Assembly: GCA_035236585.1 (NCBI GenBank)
Contig: CP141132.1
Location: forward strand, 61,725,880 to 61,789,879
From: Warburgia ugandensis
Taxonomy: Eukaryota > Streptophyta > Magnoliopsida > Canellales > Canellaceae
Direction of reading: 5' to 3'
Length of the DNA stretch: 64,000 nucleotides
Both the position numbers and the translations under genes were made by a program. This document shows positions 13,301 to 24,600 of this stretch, piece after piece; position 1 is the first letter of the stretch; every line of letters starts with the position of its first letter. The notes beneath the pieces were generated by a model. That model was not told the DNA's origin, did no database searches, and was given only the letters and a program-made list of their open reading frames with translations.

Positions 13301-13660
13301 TTGCAAATGAATCAGTTCAGCGAACATGATGAACAGCTTAGATCTAAAAAAGAATTCAACCTGCATGAACAAAGAGCGAGTAAACATTTTTTCGAATGGT
13401 TGAAAACAATGCCCATTGTTGTGTCTTCGTTTTTCCAGGTATGGAGTGGTGGTCTCTACAAGCTTGTGTCTGGAAGGCCAACCTTCCATACCGAAGAGGA
13501 AGATTCTATATCAATGGCGTTCCTTTATTCTCCTCCAACCATCAGACCGTCACCTTCTTCAACAGGCAACAAGACCATCTCGCTCGCCCAACAGGTCATT
13601 GTAGCAATATGTCTGGCAATTCTCTACCAGTTGTTATTCTACATTTATTCGAAGATCTGA
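9843..13660 (+). CDS. 2OG-Fe(II) dioxygenase-like protein, catalytic residues lost, C-terminal membrane tail
   Basis: Three exons (9843-10375, 11837-12203, 13439-13660; 1122 nt, in phase, GT-AG introns) encode 373 aa. Residues about 60-160 form a DIOX_N-like domain (VVDLPEIDF, GCFQLVNHGV). Residues about 220-333 match the 2OG oxygenase core (VTIGDQIQVWSGGLYK, ISMAFLYSPP). By my alignment the HxD position reads Arg-Ser-Asp (255-257), the distal His is Gly312 and the Arg of RxS is Ser323. A normal iron and 2-oxoglutarate site is therefore unlikely, and the substrate is unknown. Residues about 352-370 (VIVAICLAILYQLLFYIY) are hydrophobic and would fit a tail anchor. A divergent plant clade of such proteins with the same C-terminal pattern exists as far as I recall, so the losses are probably ancestral. 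An enzyme with an atypical site cannot be excluded. Confidence 0.85.
11837..12203 (+). CDS. dioxygenase-like gene, exon 2
   Basis: The acceptor GGAATTTCAG precedes ACAGAAAACAG and the donor is CAA before GTAAGT. The exon encodes residues 178-300, covering the helices and first half of the double-stranded beta-helix core with RRSDFSHALCLHLCHG and VTIGDQIQ. Confidence 0.88.
13439..13660 (+). CDS. dioxygenase-like gene, exon 3
   Basis: The acceptor TTTTTCCAG precedes GTATGGAGTGG. The exon encodes residues 301-373, with the end of the core (ISMAFLYSPP), a Ser/Pro-rich linker and the hydrophobic C-terminus ending YSKI, then TGA. Confidence 0.88.
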   Translation, partial: VWSGGLYKLVSGRPTFHTEEEDSISMAFLYSPPTIRPSPSSTGNKTISLAQQVIVAICLAILYQLLFYIYSKI

Positions 13661-16132
13661 GTCTCCAAATGAGGTTCCCGTATGAGGCTACGAACCTCAA
13701 CTGATGCTGCTGAATTTCATGCGAGTCGCTATGCATGAGGTCGCGTTTTCGGCATAGTGGCCGCTGCTTGATTGAGATCGCAAGTGAAGATGGCATGGTT
13801 TGGCACCGAAATGAAATTAGAGATCACGGGGTTGGGCAAATTCAATGGTGAATATTCTAAGGGATGGTACTTGGCTTCTGTATCTTTCTTTCATTTCTGT
13901 TTGGATTTTCTCTTTCGTCAACTGGAGCTACTTTGATACATCTTTGTATGAGAAACACGATATAGGATGGAATGGTTAATGCGGCACTCTCAAGATGATA
14001 CCTGAAGACATACAAAAGACGTCCAGGATGTCAATGAAGTTCGTGTCAAGCCATTATTAACTGAAGAATCAATTATCAAAGCGTTAAAGGAAATTCATTA
14101 CAGATACACTACAAGTGACTGCGGCCCTTAATCTATTTTACAATAGTGGGATTTGGTGTGCATGTGTGGCAAGGGCGGGGCGCTGTTAATCTTGCTAATA
14201 TAGACACTTTCGGTTTTTTAATGGTTGAAGATTTACAGAGGAAAAAAGAAATACTGACAGAGGTTAATCCTTTTAATCTTGTGTACCAGGTGAAATGATA
14301 ATGCTCATCTCAATCATGTCTCCTAAGAACCAAAAACCAAGAATTTCAAAGGAAAATCCTTGTCTCGATTTGAAGAAAGTCATTTGGGGCACCAAATCCT
14401 GCATCCATTAATTTCCATCCACTTGCGCCTCTAAAAAATTGTTGTACCGACCAGTTTATAAGATGCCTTCCCAAGAACGCTCTGGTGTCTAATTGCATTG
14501 CTAAAGCCACGTTTGGGAAAGGTTTCTGCCCCTTCCCACTTTACTTTTTCTCCAGAAACCGGAGAAGTATGTTTGGGGGACTTTCATTTCCAGATTCTGT
14601 TTAGAAACACTTATAAAAATAACCCCAAAACTCTAAGAGAGGAATTAGTCCCTTTTTAAGTCTTAAGAGAACTCCTTAAGAAACACTATTAAACCAGTTA
14701 AAGAATATACTCCTACTTGAGGGATAAGAGCTATTAGTCACACTCCCTTACCTTCCTTAGTCACACCTACTATAGATCAGTACAGGCTTTACTCCATTCG
14801 CTACGCTCATGGCAGCCCAAGAAGAACAAGATGTATGTCTTTAGTCACAGGGTTTCGTTACTCTTTTACTTGAGGAAAAAAGCCTTGCCTTGGGTTGGGT
14901 TGGGTTCAGGTTTTTCACTGCTAATTCAGGAGTAGGTAATTGGTTTGACTAAACCACCATTGTCATCCATGTAGGCTGCCAGCCTGCCTGCTTACTTGCT
15001 GTTACTCTCTGGGCCTATGTTTGGATAGTCCCTTCGCTACACCACAGACAATAAGGATGCAGTCTTTAGTCACCTGTTGTCGTTTATGATCACTAAACCT
15101 CTCCACACAAAAAAAAGTACTAAAATGAGAAGGAAATAGGGAGTTGAATCTCATTTCTACAGAGTAGAAAGTGCTTTTCTAATTTGTGTTTTTGGACTCT
15201 AGAAAAAAAAAGAAGAAGAAGGAACAGTTGGCAAACAGCCAAAGACACCAAATTTGCTTTGTATTTGTCCTAAAACATCTGCATTATGTACCTCACCTTG
15301 TCTTTCTGTAACCTTCTTTGACTTGTGCGTCCGCTTCACTATAGTTCTGACTTTTGAAAGAGCAGCCAATTCATGCACTTTTCTTTTTTGTACTTTCGGA
15401 AGCTCCAAATGGTTTCGTTCTTGGCCTTTGCTTACTTTCTACTTTTCCAACTTTATCAATGGAGTGTTAAGACATCAGACAAGATTATTGGCTTTAGCCA
15501 TTTGACACAGCCACTTGTGCATTTAAGCTGCACAGTATCTATACAAACCACTAGCTACTCGTTTTTCTTTCCCTTTCTTTTTCCATTATGTTGTAAAAGA
15601 CTGTACCCGCAATTACGCGAAACTTTCAACAATAATGTGAGTTCCCCCTTGCCACATTTATACATTCATATATTCTAAGGGCTTCCAGTTGATAAGACTG
15701 CGGATTTGCAACCGTTTAAGCATAGTCAGGCCAACCAATTCAATCCATCTGGTTGAGCCTTTGACTCTGTTCATGCACTAGGCCACCTTGTTGAACAAAT
15801 TTGCAGTTCCTAACCTCGTTTATACCATGACGCAAATCCCTCTCGTTCGGTGGAAAATTTGCTAAGTCAACCCGCTTCCTGCCATCTAAACCAAAAACCT
15901 ACCTCATTAGAAGCAAAGTTTTGCACCGTTCTAAAATTATTTAAGAACCTACAACTATTAGGACCGTGTAAAGTGACCCTTGCACATCCGTTCGCCTGAA
16001 AAACTTTGCCATCTTAGCAGGCTAGACAATGCTCCAGCTTAAATATCAACCGTAGCAGCAATATATACTGATATAGTTGTCTCACATTTATCTTATAATA
16101 CAAATACATGCACTAGATTTTCGGCCTGTCAG
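13661..16132. other. intergenic region between convergent genes
   Basis: Lies between the 3' ends of the dioxygenase-like gene (+) and the RDR gene (-), so it should hold both 3' untranslated regions. The string TAGTCAC recurs several times between about 14735 and 15080, but I could not assign it to a known element. No other gene, RNA or transposon was recognised. Confidence 0.5.
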
Positions 16133-16366
16133 TTAACTAGTGACTTCTCGTAGAACAGAGAGTGAACAGATAGTGGATTCTTCTTCCTGCTTCATAGCAT
16201 ACAACTCACAAAGGGGATGACTCGCAATATTCCAAGCAAAGCTGCATCTCCCTACACCGTTAGTCCTTGCATAGTCATAGCTAATCTGATATATTGCAAG
16301 AGCTTCATTAAGAATATCGTCCCTCCTCCTTGTTCTGTATTTGTACTCTGTAGCCCCATACAAAAT
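16133..16366 (-). CDS. RDR exon 19 (C-terminus)
   Basis: Acceptor CTGCAG. Encodes [33 protein letters not shown] and ends [10 protein letters not shown] then TAA. The family usually ends in a similar SVLRE sequence, so the C-terminus is complete. Confidence 0.95.
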   Translation of the reverse strand: MLYGATEYKYRTRRRDDILNEALAIYQISYDYARTNGVGRCSFAWNIASHPLCELYAMKQEEESTICSLSVLREVTS

Positions 16367-18603
16367 CTGCAGTTTCACCAATGAGCATGAGCAAGCTGAC
16401 AGAACCGACATATTTTCACCAGGTTTAGAGAGGGAGGGAAAAAAATAACAATTGAGTATCACAAGAAGTAAAGAAGCAGCACTAGTTAGGACTTGAATTT
16501 ACAAGAGCTACACCTGCTTATACTTCTGCAGAACTTCTGCTGCAGCAATATCTTTGGATTCCTTATCCATTTTAAGGGCATTGGACATTTCTTCCCTATA
16601 CTGCTTATAATATGGCTCCCATAACTGCAAGGAAGCACTGGGAACCTTGTCCATAAAGCAAGGGAGTAGCCACACTTCTATATGCCAATTACACACAAAC
16701 AGCAGTAGTTAAGGAGTCAATTGAGCACTGGATCAAGACATTAAACATCATCTTAAATCAGTAATTCTCACCTCTAGAGGGGGACCCTTCTGTTTGAAAT
16801 GCCTCCACCATATCATAAATGAATCCCAGAACAGATGTTGATGTATACGAATTCCCTCTTTCCATGAAATGCGGGAACTTTTCGGGCTTCAACCAGTCAC
16901 GGACTTCAATCTATTTGGGGGAAATAAAAGGGACAAATCCAGTGAAATCCATGATAATGGCTAAAATCAAGATTATAATCACAATTAAGCAAAAGCATTT
17001 AAGAACACCTCAAAAATCATGCATATGGTAACTGTTTCACACAGTAACATGCTTATATCAATGGTATTGAGGAAAGAGATAATTCAGATGACTTATTACT
17101 ACAATTCTCGGACCTAAAGTACGGAAAAAAATTTGTACATCCAGTAACTCAGCAGTCTAAACTGATTGAGGCTTGTGATTGACTTTCTCCAAGGACAACC
17201 CACTAATATACCTAACTAAGATGGTCTTATCACATCCGTCATCATGATAAGTAATTCCCAAATAGAAATTCTCTTTAAAACACGAACTAAGATGCACACC
17301 AAAACCTTCTAGTAGAGTGGAGCTTCTCACCTGAGTGAAGAGGGTTCAAGGCTGAGGCTGTGCAAGTGTGTGTCTAACTTTCAAAAGAAAAAGAATGAAA
17401 AGGAGAAATGCATTCTCTCTCCAAAAATAATTAATAAAAAGTACCATGTATAGGAATGGCTATCCATGGTACCCTGCACAATTTGCTACGTGCAAATATT
17501 AAAAACCACAAAGAAATATGTAGACTAAGAAAATTGGTGATTTGTCCATAACCAAAGGTATGCTTAATGTGGACATTGCAACTGAGTCTGTAACAGATGT
17601 ATGATAGTGTTAAACTACTGGTAAATACAGTTAAGGATAAATGTCTGAAACCTTGTCACAGAATTAGGCCAGATAAACAGTAGAAACATAAATGGGGGCT
17701 AGAATCTGTGGAGATAACATAGTTAGCATTTCTTCATTTGCAGGCTAAAATTAAAATGTCTTGGTAGTTGTAACAGCCAAAAGAATTCTTACAGTAGATC
17801 ATGACTATAGTTCATTCACATATCTGGAAATTGGAAGCTGGGAATCTAAGAATACATTTAAGCAACTAACCTTCATTCCACTTTTCGGTGCGTCTAGAGC
17901 GTAGTAATACAAATCAACTAATTCAAGCATTTTTTCTCGCAAACAATTTTTTTCCTCTTCACATTCCTCTCCTAACGTCAACAGTCGATCCATATAAGAC
18001 AGCCAACTATCAGCTGCTACAGACCTACTGTAACTGGAAAAACAAGAAACTAACATATTAATTATCATAAAATACTGACAGTTAATGCAAAAGCAAAAAT
18101 AGCGATCAAAGGGATGTTCTGATACTTTGTGACGTGAAACTTCTACTAGGACAACTAAAATACTTACTTGATAAACTGCTAATAATAGCAGAACTCTAAC
18201 AAGAAACTATTGATGCAACCACTAGAGGAAAATACACAGACATTGCTAATAATAGCAGCACTCTAAATATTTGGATGCAACCACTAGAAGAAAATACACA
18301 GATACATTCACTTACACATGCACCCATGCATGGGCACATGCACATGCACATGCACATCCACACTCACAGAGACACCCAGTGTGTGCACATGCCCCCAGCT
18401 ATGCGTGCACAAAGACATACGTGAGCAGAACAGACACATGGATATACACGCCCACACGGAGACACCGCATACCCACCCAACCACACCCACAGACATACTC
18501 CAAGCTTCTACTGGAACACATCAAATACTCGCTTGATGAAACCGCTATGATGTGCTGGCATACTAACAGGAATTTAGAGCTGCAACAACTATAGGAAAAC
18601 AAA

Positions 18604-18639
<36 letters not shown>

Positions 18640-21600
18640 GCATACCCTCAGATGTAGAGAGACATAGACAAACACTCACGTACATACAGAGAATCACCGA
18701 CAAACACACAATTGTATGCACGCACATACAGAGAGAAAGAAACACACACAGAGCATACATACAGAGAGACACAGACATGCATATATGCACACACATTAGG
18801 ACTGGTTTCTTCCTTTAGAGGAAAGCCCACATACACAACAGCAATTTCACATGAAATGTGTTTGTGCGTGTGCGAGCATTAAAGCTCCTCCCACTCCCTT
18901 GTTAATAGAAATCACTGAAACAACCGACAGCCAAATAAATACTCTAATAGAAGTTATCTAGATTAAATAAGAAATGTGTGTAGACATCAGTCAACTCCAT
19001 AATCATGAAATTTCACATGTACATGGGGAAAGCACACACCTTGGCTGAAACCTATTCGCTAGGAATTGCTTGAAAATCTCATTCTCTAGTTCCATGGGGG
19101 GAAACTCCGTGGGCTTGGGCTGATCCACTTTTGTCTTGGAATAGATCCATTTCCATGGTGTGCTTGGGTGAAAACTATCCAACAGCTAACACAAATAAAC
19201 TATTATTAACATAAAAGAAACCTAAATGATGCAAGCCATTCAAGAAAACCAGAATATATTGTATAGACTAAGCCCTTTCACATTGCTCTAGTAGTGAAGT
19301 TTCAAGCAACTTATCTGCAAATTATGTAAGATAAATATCAAAGAGAGAAAAAAAATGCCCCGCACAGATTCAGTACCTCCACTGCTCTCTCTCACTTGCT
19401 TTTGGAATGCACAAATGTAATAGATTTAATGATGATTTGCTTGTTTGTGCATGTACCTGTACAGATGTCCGTCTGTCCTTACAAGGTCTCATGTTTCATA
19501 ATATAACAGAGCAAGCGAAGGGAGATCAATACTAGGACATATGCATACTTATATTCAAACCTTCATTTGGCCTTTTTTTTTAACATGCATCTCTTCTCTT
19601 TTACTTGGACAGATCCATACTCGTAAGATGAAATGAGATCAAGCCCTAGCTGTCATTCTTCTATGACCAAATGAGACTCATGTAAGATAAGATAAGGTCC
19701 TATTTCTTGAACAGAAAAATATCACTCAAATGGTAGAAACCAGAACAAGTAATTGTTGGCTAAATAAGTAATTAGGGTGAGATATTCAGGCCCTAGAATT
19801 AGAATACACCAGCACATAAGTAATTGATTTACTAAAATGACCCAAATGAGAAAGGGAAGTTATTTAACTAAATAAAATAAAATTATGTACTAAAGTCTAC
19901 CAACAGATTAACAGGGAATGGAGAACAACCTGAGGATTTCTTGACACCCAATACATGTCACCATCAAAATCACCGTTTGCAATTTCATCTGCCAGTGAAC
20001 GTGGACCTTTAGTAGGAAAGAATATAGCATATTTGGCATTGCCAACAATTTTCTCTATATCTTTGACATAAGTTGCAGTTAAAACGTGTATATCTCCAAA
20101 ATGTAGCCCAGGATTTCTGTAGACCAATACTTTTCCAGAAATTTGACCATTGTCTCTGCATATGATTCAGAAAAAGAAAATATTGATATTCAGAAAGAGG
20201 TAAAAATAACCACATTGCATCATAATATAACTAAATTTGATTGAAAGAATCAGTTCGTAACAAGCACCACTTTGCAGAATGTCATAATTAATTTGAGATA
20301 TTTTCCAATGGCTAGTATGACCGATTACACAACAGGCTGAAGAAAATCAAGAATAAACATGTTGATTATTCAGTTCCATCAATGAATGTTTAACCATATA
20401 ACTACTTTCTGAAGATACAAAAAAGGGACAAATATTGTGGTGCATCATGTAACTCTTGGTAGTTATTGCAACAGCCAATACAATGACAAGGAATGAGAAG
20501 TACTAGACCCTTCATAGCTCCACTTCCAACTTCATTTTTTACCTCTTCTTCTTTTTCTCCCAATGCAAGAGAAAAGTAATTCTCTCCACCCAGGCAGTTA
20601 CTGCTGGAATTTTGTTTTATGAGTTCCAAAGTCCCACATGGTAGCCATATAAGTACATGTGTCAGTTAAAAACCAACATTTTTTGAGATGTCATCTGTTG
20701 ATTTCTCTAGTTAAGCAATGTGCCATATACATGGACTATATATAGCAGCCAAACAAGAAACGAAATGGAACTATTCAACTTCCAAGTAGGCTAGATGATG
20801 TGGAAAAGATGGTGTGGCAAAATGATGATGTGCATGTTTATTTTATTTCTGGAATTAATGCCCAATCATCATTCATGTCTTGCTCAACGGTTTCTTAATT
20901 TGATACCACAAATATCTTTTCTTCGAAAGTTTTGTCTGGCATTAGAGATTAGCCACAAGTGCTTTCTTTTTTCTTCCCTTTTTGTTTGGTTTATTTTTGC
21001 TTGAATGATGAAGAGTAATGAAGAGCTGTATGAGGTTAAGTTTAGAGGTCTTGCTTAGGGATTTCGCATACAAGGTTGTCTCTTCAAACTGGAGAATAAT
21101 TATTAAGTGAATTTCAAGATGGTGAAGCTTTCACGGGAATTTCATTCTAGAGGTTGCACAAAATGAAAATGTTCTCATGATCATTCTAGACAGTGACGCT
21201 TTCACTTGCTACATTACACTGCTAATGCATATTATTGTTCAAATTAGTACTCCTAGACTTGCACAACAAAAATTAAATAAATAAAGAAGGATCTACATAC
21301 AGAATTATACAAACTTCATCTCTGCTTAATGTTCCAGTTGGATCTGCAGTCCCCATCAAATAAAAGCATTCACTCACAGGAAGTTTCCCCCCTTTGAGAC
21401 CCTTCCTTTCCTTCCTCATTAATATTGAAATCTGATGTTGCAAAAATGGCTCATCAAGAGGTATTCCACATAGGATCATTCTTGCCACCAGAAAGTCATC
21501 CATCTCTCCGTTCTTCAGCGCAACTGCATTTCTCCCGGTAACAGGGAAAGCTTAGTAAAACACAACAAAAATTTGGGTGAAAACTTGTCACTAGAAGGAT

Positions 21601-24600
21601 GATGATATGGTTAATAAGCCATAACAAGAGGATGCCTATACTCCCCCCTAATAGAAGATAAAGGAAAAAAAATAAGTTTACCAGGACACTAACAGTTACC
21701 ATGATGTCATTCTGCCTAAAGAAAGGTTAACTTCCATACATTAAAGAAGTGATGTACAATGTTTTCAAGATAGAAACTGACTAAGAATTGTTAAATCTGA
21801 GAAGAAAATTACCTCTAAGTGCCGCTCGCTTATTTGAGCGAGCATTCTGAGCATCATCTAAAGCATTCCTCAAAATATCCTCAAAGTACTTTTTAGGAAC
21901 CCCTCCATAATTTAGTAGTGCAATTAGAAACTTTGACAGATACGCTTTCTTTGGACGATTGCTGGAATAAAATTTTGGATTCACTCATATCAATCCAAAA
22001 TATTAAAAAAAAAAAAAAAAATGAACATTCATTGGTTTTCCCGACAATCTAAAAATACCCCAACGATAACCAAAGATAAGCGCAAAGTAGTATATACAGG
22101 TTACATGACAAGTTAATAATGCATGTCAAATATGACGGACTACACTGATATAGTCTGATGCATCATGGTCCAAAATCAACCAGATTTAGTTATTTTGAGT
22201 GAACTCAGTCAAACAAACTTGCCTTGAGGCATCAAAACATCATCCAGAGTTCAAGACTAATGTCCAGTTATGGCATGGAAAAGCACAAAACAAAAAAGAA
22301 TAGTATAAATAGAAACATAGCAAGTTAACTAATCATGGAAGTCATGTTCATGTAACATGAAACAAGTGTAACTGCAACACAATAAATTATAACCAAGGCT
22401 TCTAGATAAAGATGAAATAAAGAAGTTGCAACAATTTCTGACGTAATACCAAGAATTTCTTTTTAAAAAAAATACTATGCCAGGTTACACCATAATAAGA
22501 AACCACTGTCCCATCAAACATTAGATAAAATACTCATTGAAGCTTGGTAGTGCTATTTGGTGCAATGCACCAATATTCAGTAGTAAACAATAAAAAAATA
22601 TTTAACCCATGTTATCAAACCTATTTATCATAAAGGGCAGTCCCGGTGTACAAAGCTCCCACCTATGCGGGGTCCGGGGAAGGGGCAGACCACAAGGGCC
22701 TAAAGTACATAGCCTTACCTTGCATTTTGCAAGAGGCTGTTTCCACGCCTTGAACCCTTGACCTCAAGGTTACACGACGACAACTTTTACCGCCAAGGCT
22801 CCCCTTCTATCAAACCTATTTATCATCTTCAAGGAAAATGTCACCGAGTGCCATCTTAACCATCATCAGCACAGTCAAAAAAATCACAAGTCAGTGGCAG
22901 CCAACTTGTTCTATGTAGTCAAGTTGTAATAAGGATGGCCAGATGACAAAAGAAATACTAGATCAAAAAAGTGTATCCAAGTTCCTAATTCATCACCTTC
23001 TTCATTTTTGTCAAAAAGCTGCTGCTTTTTGAATTTTCTTAGTTTTCTTTTTAGTTTTTGAATTTTTGATGCATCATTTTTCTTCTTCAACAATCAACAA
23101 GATATGTGGGTATAAACTCTAATTTATTTGCCTCTGTTATTTCCCTTGTGGTCCGCCCCTTCCCCAAATCCCACATGTGTAGGAGCTTCGTGCACCGGGC
23201 TGCCCTTTTTTCTTTGTTTTATTTCCAGTGTCTCTTTAGGGAATGTGCAAATTTTATGTGTTTTTCTAGTATCCTGTGTAACGCATCCTTAATGTTCATT
23301 TATATAGGATTTCTCTTCAATGAACACTTCTGTGTTCTTCTTGTTACATTTTGAATTTTTAGTATTTGCATTTATTTTTGTTTTCACTAAATGTTAGAAA
23401 ATTGAAACATATGCCAAGAGAAATTTCTTTTAGTTACCTGAGTCCACTCATTGACTTTCTTAAATCATATCAAAGACATAAACTGAATCAAGTCTGACTC
23501 AACCATTCTCCAATCTTGATTATTATTCAAGGCGCAAATCAATTGCTGCTTCTTAGAGACAATCTACTATTGTCTAGACCCCTAAACTAGGGAGAGAAGC
23601 ACAATTCGCTGAACATAGTATCCTTTAAACCAAAATCCAACAGAATTGTATGTACTTAAAATACAGAAGCAAGAATGCCTCATTTATAGGATAACTAGGC
23701 TAACCAAGTTAAGATTCAAATTGAAAATATGAGGGTTAAATTGAATAAACAGGGCATTCATCAAGCCCACAAACTTTGTATTAAAAACATAAGCCATCTC
23801 TGTAACTTCTATTTTGAACTGACATTATTTTTCTAGTTACTTTTGTAGGTCATCAACAATTAAGGTAACTTTGGGGAACATGTGTTATCATCTTGGAATT
23901 TTGCTTTCCTATATATAGTTCTTGCTATCACATTAAGTGTGAATCAAGAAAGTAAACCATATCTGGAGTAGCAAAACCCATGCAATAGAAAAATCTAATG
24001 AAACTTTAGACAATTTTTCATATAAAACATAACGTCAAGCTACAGAAAAAAAATCTCTCACAGTTTTGTTTTATTTAGGTTACCTAAGTTACCTTGTCCC
24101 AACAATCTCCAAAGAGTTTATGGATTTAATAGCTGAAAGCTTTTGATCATTTTCAACTTTTATCATCGACTGCCGTATCTGAATAGTATTCAGAGGAAGC
24201 TACAAGTGTTGAGATCAGAGAGAAAAGTTAGGACATAACATGCAAGATGAGCCAATAACCAAGCTTATACCAAAAATACTCATAACAAAAAAAATTAGAT
24301 GCCGAACTCAGGATGTGAAAGCATTCATCAAAGTAAATGTTCAAAGACCCATCAAAGTCTTGCTCTTACGAAAAAGAACGATAAGCAGCAGTTAGCTTTG
24401 CATGCATATGTTAAATGACTACAACTCGACCATCATACTACTAAAAAAACATTCAAGACCTTGGTCTCACCCAAGCTTCAAGTGATACACCAATATCAAT
24501 GTCAAAAATAAAGTTCCTGAAGGAATGGTGAAAAGAACGCCCCCACATAATAACTAATTAAACCTTAAAGTTGTGTAACGTTCAACATTACCTTCGATGG

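Noticed and set aside
18271-18836. Several overlapping open frames on both strands
   Set aside because: CA-repeat translations rich in His, Thr, Cys and Val inside an RDR intron.
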